Part shown: positions 7,768-10,225 of the stretch, piece after piece
Position numbering within the stretch: the stretch's first letter is position 1
Layout of the letters: each line of letters opens with the position of its first letter
Source of the DNA: Moraxellaceae bacterium
GTDB lineage: Bacteria > Pseudomonadota > Gammaproteobacteria > Pseudomonadales > Moraxellaceae
NCBI GenBank assembly: GCA_030146505.1
Contig: JASLCO010000354.1
Location: 1 to 10,225 of the forward strand
Reading direction: 5' to 3'
DNA length: 10,225 bases
Translations under genes and position numbers: made by a program
The notes under the pieces: generated by a model
What the model was told of the DNA's origin: nothing
Databases searched by the model: none
What the model saw: only the letters and a program-made list of their open reading frames with translations

Positions 7768-8304
7768 TCAGGAATGGGCGGCCTGCAAAAACTGTGGATC
7801 TTCAACCAGCCGGCTCAGGCTGAAAATTGCCCAGTGCCGGTCATCACGCCGGAAAGCGCCCTGCACGAAGGGCGCCAGTTCGGCAGGCACGGTGGCTGCC
7901 TGCTCGGAATAGTCCTGAACCGGAAAATGCTGCATGCCCAGCACATCGTCGACCACCAGACCGCTGAAAATGTCGCCCTGGTCGATGACGAGGAGGCGGC
8001 GGCGGTGCTCCTGCAGGCGCGAGGCGCGGTTGAAATAGCCCAGCAGGTCCATGATGGGCAGCAGGCGGCCACGCACGTTGGCAATACCCTTCATCCACGG
8101 CTTGACGCCGGGAACATGCGTGTAGCGCGGCACGGCCAGCACTTCCGCTACCTCACCCATGGCTGCCAGGTAGTGCTGGCCGTCCAGGGTGAAACCGATG
8201 CCGCTCCAGTACTCCACGGCCTGGCCATCGGCAGGCAGGCCCAGCGTGCGCTGTTTGGAACGCTCGGCGATTTCCAGAAGTTTGATGAAGCCCTTGGCGG
8301 CCAT
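7768..8304 (-). CDS. pilI: PilI, CheW-type adaptor
   Basis: CheW-domain scaffold protein that couples PilJ to ChpA in the cytoplasmic signalling array. It has 178 residues, the length of P. aeruginosa PilI. The N-terminal helix FIKLLEIAERSKQR is typical of PilI. It is followed by a CheW fold with GIGFTLDGQHYLAAMGEVAEVL (35-56, in two halves), the core signature GIANVRGRLLPIMDL (73-87) and SGLVVDDVLGMQ (114-125). These match the conserved CheW pattern in which an Arg-Gly turn contacts receptor and kinase. The ATG at 8304 has a modest AGG seven bases upstream and lies 21 bp after the pilH stop, consistent with cotranscription. The length and N-terminus argue against a general flagellar CheW. 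Confidence 0.95.
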   Translation of the reverse strand: MAAKGFIKLLEIAERSKQRTLGLPADGQAVEYWSGIGFTLDGQHYLAAMGEVAEVLAVPRYTHVPGVKPWMKGIANVRGRLLPIMDLLGYFNRASRLQEHRRRLLVIDQGDIFSGLVVDDVLGMQHFPVQDYSEQAATVPAELAPFVQGAFRRDDRHWAIFSLSRLVEDPQFLQAAHS

Positions 8305-8325
8305 GTCAGTGCCTGATGCGTGTGG

Positions 8326-8694
8326 TTACTTGCCCGGAACCAGGCTGGCTATGGTCTTCAGCAGCAGGGTTTCATCCACCGGCTTGGTCAGGTAGTCGCG
8401 CGCGCCCTGGCGCTTGCCCCAGACGCGGTCGGTTTCCTGGTCTTTGGTGGTGACGATGACGATGGGAATGTGCGCCGTGTCATCGCCCTTGGTGAGCTGG
8501 CGGGTCGCCTGGAAGCCGTTGAGACCAGGCATCACCACGTCCATGAGCACGATGTCGGGCTGCTCGGCCCGCGCCATGGCCACGCCGTCGGCCCCGTTGG
8601 GAGCTTCAAGCACCTGGTGGCCGTGCTTTTCCAGGATTTCACGGAAGCGATAGGTTTCCGTGGGTGAGTCGTCAACGACAAGGATGCGTGCCAT
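8326..8694 (-). CDS. pilH: PilH, single-domain response regulator
   Basis: CheY-like receiver with no output domain, 122 residues. It is phosphorylated by ChpA; in P. aeruginosa it opposes PilG, acting on pilus retraction and as a phosphate sink. The acidic pocket is D8-D9, the phospho-acceptor is D52 in VLMDVVMPG, the switch residues are T82-T83 and the conserved lysine is K104 in LTKPV. The start MARILVVDDSPTE is the typical PilH N-terminus. The ATG at 8694 has GGGGA eight bases upstream. It begins 26 bp after the pilG stop and ends 21 bp before pilI. The PilH name rests on its place directly after pilG and on the sequence W-G-K-R-Q-G-A-R-D-Y-L-T-K-P, close to Pseudomonas PilH as I recall it. 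Confidence 0.95.
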   Translation of the reverse strand: MARILVVDDSPTETYRFREILEKHGHQVLEAPNGADGVAMARAEQPDIVLMDVVMPGLNGFQATRQLTKGDDTAHIPIVIVTTKDQETDRVWGKRQGARDYLTKPVDETLLLKTIASLVPGK

Positions 8695-8720
8695 GAATCA
8701 TTTCCCCGCTAGAACGTTGG

Positions 8721-9113
8721 TCAGGCCTTGACCTGGACATGCTGGCGAATCGCCCCCAGCAGCTCTTCCTTGCTGAAAGGCTTGGTGAGGTATTCGTCCG
8801 AGCCGACGATGCGGCCCTTGGCCTTGTCGAACAGGCCGTCCTTGGACGACAGCATGATCACCGGCGTGGATTTGAAGGCCGAGTTGTTCTTGATCAGCGC
8901 GCAGGTCTGATAACCGTCGAGGCGCGGCATCATGATGTCGACGAAGATGATGTTGGGATTGGTGTCGGCAATCTTGGCGAGGGCATCGAAGCCGTCGGTG
9001 GCGGTGATGACCGTGCAACCCGCCTTCTGCAACAGGGTTTCTGCGGTGCGGCGTATGGTCTTGGAATCGTCGATCACCATGACCTTGAGGCCATCAAAAT
9101 TCTCTTCAGACAT
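8721..9113 (-). CDS. pilG: PilG, single-domain response regulator
   Basis: First gene of the Pil-Chp cluster. It is a CheY-like receiver of 130 residues that takes phosphate from ChpA; in P. aeruginosa it promotes pilus extension and activates the adenylate cyclase CyaB. Key residues are D15-D16 in VMVIDDSKTIRR, phospho-acceptor D59 in IIFVDIMMPRLDGYQ, S89-S90 in IMLSSKDG and K111 in YLTKPFSKEEL. All catalytic receiver residues are present. The SSKDGLFDKAKG stretch is characteristic of PilG. The ATG at 9113 is preceded by AGAAGG with an 8-base spacer, a good ribosome-binding site. Upstream lies the gap that separates the cluster from cysA, with a terminator-like hairpin about 50 bases before the start. 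I see no convincing promoter. Confidence 0.95.
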   Translation of the reverse strand: MSEENFDGLKVMVIDDSKTIRRTAETLLQKAGCTVITATDGFDALAKIADTNPNIIFVDIMMPRLDGYQTCALIKNNSAFKSTPVIMLSSKDGLFDKAKGRIVGSDEYLTKPFSKEELLGAIRQHVQVKA

Positions 9114-9163
9114 TGGAGCAGCCTTCTTTCGCTGTGAGGCCTTGTCGAGCCTGCGGGGGCATG

Positions 9164-9195
9164 AAAAAAACCGGGCAGTGCCGCCAGCACGCCGG
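9164..9195 (-). terminator. Terminator-like hairpin in the pilG leader (possible attenuator)
   Basis: On the minus strand a GC-rich imperfect hairpin (9195-9171) has outer CCGG/CCGG arms, inner GTGC/GCAC arms, a 5-base loop and small bulges. Seven consecutive T residues (9170-9164) follow it immediately. This has the form of an intrinsic terminator for minus-strand transcription. It ends about 50 bases before the pilG start codon. It could be a second, distal terminator for cysA or an attenuator for the pil-chp operon. Confidence 0.5.
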
Positions 9196-9263
9196 AAATC
9201 GGGGACAAGGCGGCAGATTCGGCCCGTTTTAACACAGTTTTCCAGGGCCTGCTATATGAGCCA

Positions 9264-9306
9264 AAACGAAAAACCCCTGCCGCGAATCAAGTCACGACAA
9301 GGGCTT
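9264..9306 (-). terminator. Probable intrinsic terminator after cysA
   Basis: The minus strand shows AAGCCCTTG (9306-9298) pairing with CAGGGGTTT (9279-9271) through nine pairs, two of them G-U, across an 18-base loop. The 3' arm runs into a T-rich tract (TTTTTCGTTTT). It lies 65 bases after the cysA stop codon, as expected for the end of that transcript. The long loop and wobble pairs make it weaker than a textbook case. A smaller GCCGC/GCGGC hairpin without a T-run sits at 9338-9351, nearer the stop. Confidence 0.45.
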
Positions 9307-9371
9307 AGCGTATTTTTCTGACGAGCCACTACAAGTTGCCGCATGAGCGGCGGGTCATGCCCTGTACAGCG

Positions 9372-10225
9372 TCAGATGGCGTAGTCTTCGGCGGCGGCGG
9401 CCCCTTTCGGCGCGAGAAAAACCTTGGCCTGGCGGGGCCTGAACCAGACTCCTTCACCCACTGCCACAGACTCCTCCAGATAACGTTCGCGGGACAGTTC
9501 CACCTCCACCTGTTCGTCTCCGTGGCGCAGCACCAGACGCACGAGCCCACCCAGGCGACGCACTTCCAGCACCTCGCCCTGCAAAGCTTCGACGAGGGCC
9601 TCACGCGAGACTTCGATGTCGTGCGGGCGCACATAGGCCACCGCTTTCGAGCCATCGGCACCGGCATGGTCGCCGGCCGGCAGGCGCAGGCCGCCGAGAT
9701 CGGCAAAGCCGCCCTCCACGCGCCCGTGGAAAAGATTCACATTGCCGAGGAAACCATAAACGAAGGGGCTGGCCGGCGACTGGTAGACCTCGTCCGGCGT
9801 GCCCACCTGCTCGATGTGTCCCTTGTTCAGGACCACGATGCGATCGGCCACTTCCAGCGCTTCTTCCTGGTCGTGGGTGACAAAGACCGAGGTGACATGG
9901 ATTTCGTCATGCAACTGCCGCAGCCAGCGGCGCAGGTCCTTGCGCACCTTGGCATCCAGCGCGCCGAAAGGCTCGTCCAGCAGCAGGAGCCGGGGCTCCA
10001 CGGCGAGCGCGCGCGCCAGGGCAATGCGCTGGCGCTGGCCACCGGAAAGCTGGCTGGGATAGCGGTCGGCCAGCCAGTCCAGCTGCACCAGTTCCAGCAA
10101 GGTCTTCACCTTCTTGCGGATGTCTGCCTCGGATGGACGCTCCTTGCGCGGACGCACGCGCAGGCCGAAGGCCACGTTCTCGAACACGCTCATGTGGCGG
10201 AACAGCGCATAGTGCTGGAACACGA
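9372..10225 (-). CDS. cysA: CysA, sulfate/thiosulfate ABC transporter ATP-binding subunit (5' end outside window)
   Basis: ATPase subunit that powers sulfate/thiosulfate import with CysT, CysW and a periplasmic binding protein. The window holds the last 284 or so codons; by comparison with E. coli CysA (365 residues) about 80 N-terminal residues with Walker A are missing. The visible part opens in the Q-loop with VFQHYALFRHMSVFENVAFG, a stretch diagnostic for the CysA branch. Counting from that V: the ABC signature LSGGQRQRIALARALA (59-74), Walker B and D-loop LLLLDEPFGALD (79-90), and switch histidine H117 in VFVTHDQEEA. The regulatory C-terminal part, with a TOBE-type domain, runs from about 190 to 270. 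The GTG at 10223 is an internal valine codon, not the start. The gene points toward the pil cluster but is separated from it by 258 bp with terminator-like elements, so it probably belongs to a separate cys operon. Confidence 0.93.
   Translation of the reverse strand, partial: VFQHYALFRHMSVFENVAFGLRVRPRKERPSEADIRKKVKTLLELVQLDWLADRYPSQLSGGQRQRIALARALAVEPRLLLLDEPFGALDAKVRKDLRRWLRQLHDEIHVTSVFVTHDQEEALEVADRIVVLNKGHIEQVGTPDEVYQSPASPFVYGFLGNVNLFHGRVEGGFADLGGLRLPAGDHAGADGSKAVAYVRPHDIEVSREALVEALQGEVLEVRRLGGLVRLVLRHGDEQVEVELSRERYLEESVAVGEGVWFRPRQAKVFLAPKGAAAAEDYAI

Noticed and set aside
9207..9263. Possible sigma-70 promoter for pilG with TATAGC or TTAAAA as -10
   Set aside because: Neither has an acceptable -35 at 16-18 bp, and no sigma-54 GG/GC pattern was found, so no promoter is called.
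10221..10223. GTG at the high-coordinate end as a cysA start codon
   Set aside because: It encodes the valine of the conserved FVFQHYALF Q-loop segment; Walker A and the true start must lie beyond the window.
1..10225. Mobile element, CRISPR array, tRNA/rRNA or defence system
   Set aside because: No terminal inverted repeats, transposase motifs, regularly spaced repeats or RNA-gene signatures were seen. The block is a collinear conserved gene cluster.

Overview
The window carries one long minus-strand block that encodes the chemotaxis-like (Pil-Chp) pathway controlling type IV pili and twitching motility, preceded by the 3' end of a sulfate/thiosulfate ABC-transporter ATPase gene. The order along the minus strand is cysA (partial), a 258-bp gap, then pilG, pilH, pilI, pilJ, pilK and chpA (partial, running off the low-coordinate end). 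This is the order known from Pseudomonas aeruginosa (pilGHIJK-chpA). Together with the base composition (clearly GC-rich, not counted) it points to a non-enteric, piliated gammaproteobacterium. I cannot name the genus.

Layout: 10225-9372 cysA without its N-terminal part (including Walker A). 9371-9114 intergenic, holding a probable terminator for cysA and a second terminator-like hairpin only about 50 nt before pilG. 9113-8721 pilG and 8694-8326 pilH (single-domain response regulators). 8304-7768 pilI (CheW-type adaptor). 7689-5554 pilJ (transmembrane chemoreceptor). 5529-4642 pilK (CheR-type methyltransferase). 4507-1 chpA, the N-terminal 1502 residues of a very large CheA-type kinase. No stretch over 300 bp lacks a gene. 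The many long frames on the plus strand are mirror images of these genes.

How it should work, from knowledge of P. aeruginosa: PilJ senses a pilus-related signal and, through the adaptor PilI, controls autophosphorylation of ChpA. ChpA passes phosphate through its Hpt domains to PilG (extension, cAMP synthesis) and PilH (antagonist or phosphate sink). PilK is expected to methylate PilJ. The kinase core and any C-terminal receiver of ChpA lie outside the window.

This is a known system, not a new one. The points worth a second look are the ChpA Hpt-like array with His, Pro, Asp or Gln at the phosphosite, a possible attenuator in front of pilG, and a PilJ N-terminal extension with a 9-residue repeat.
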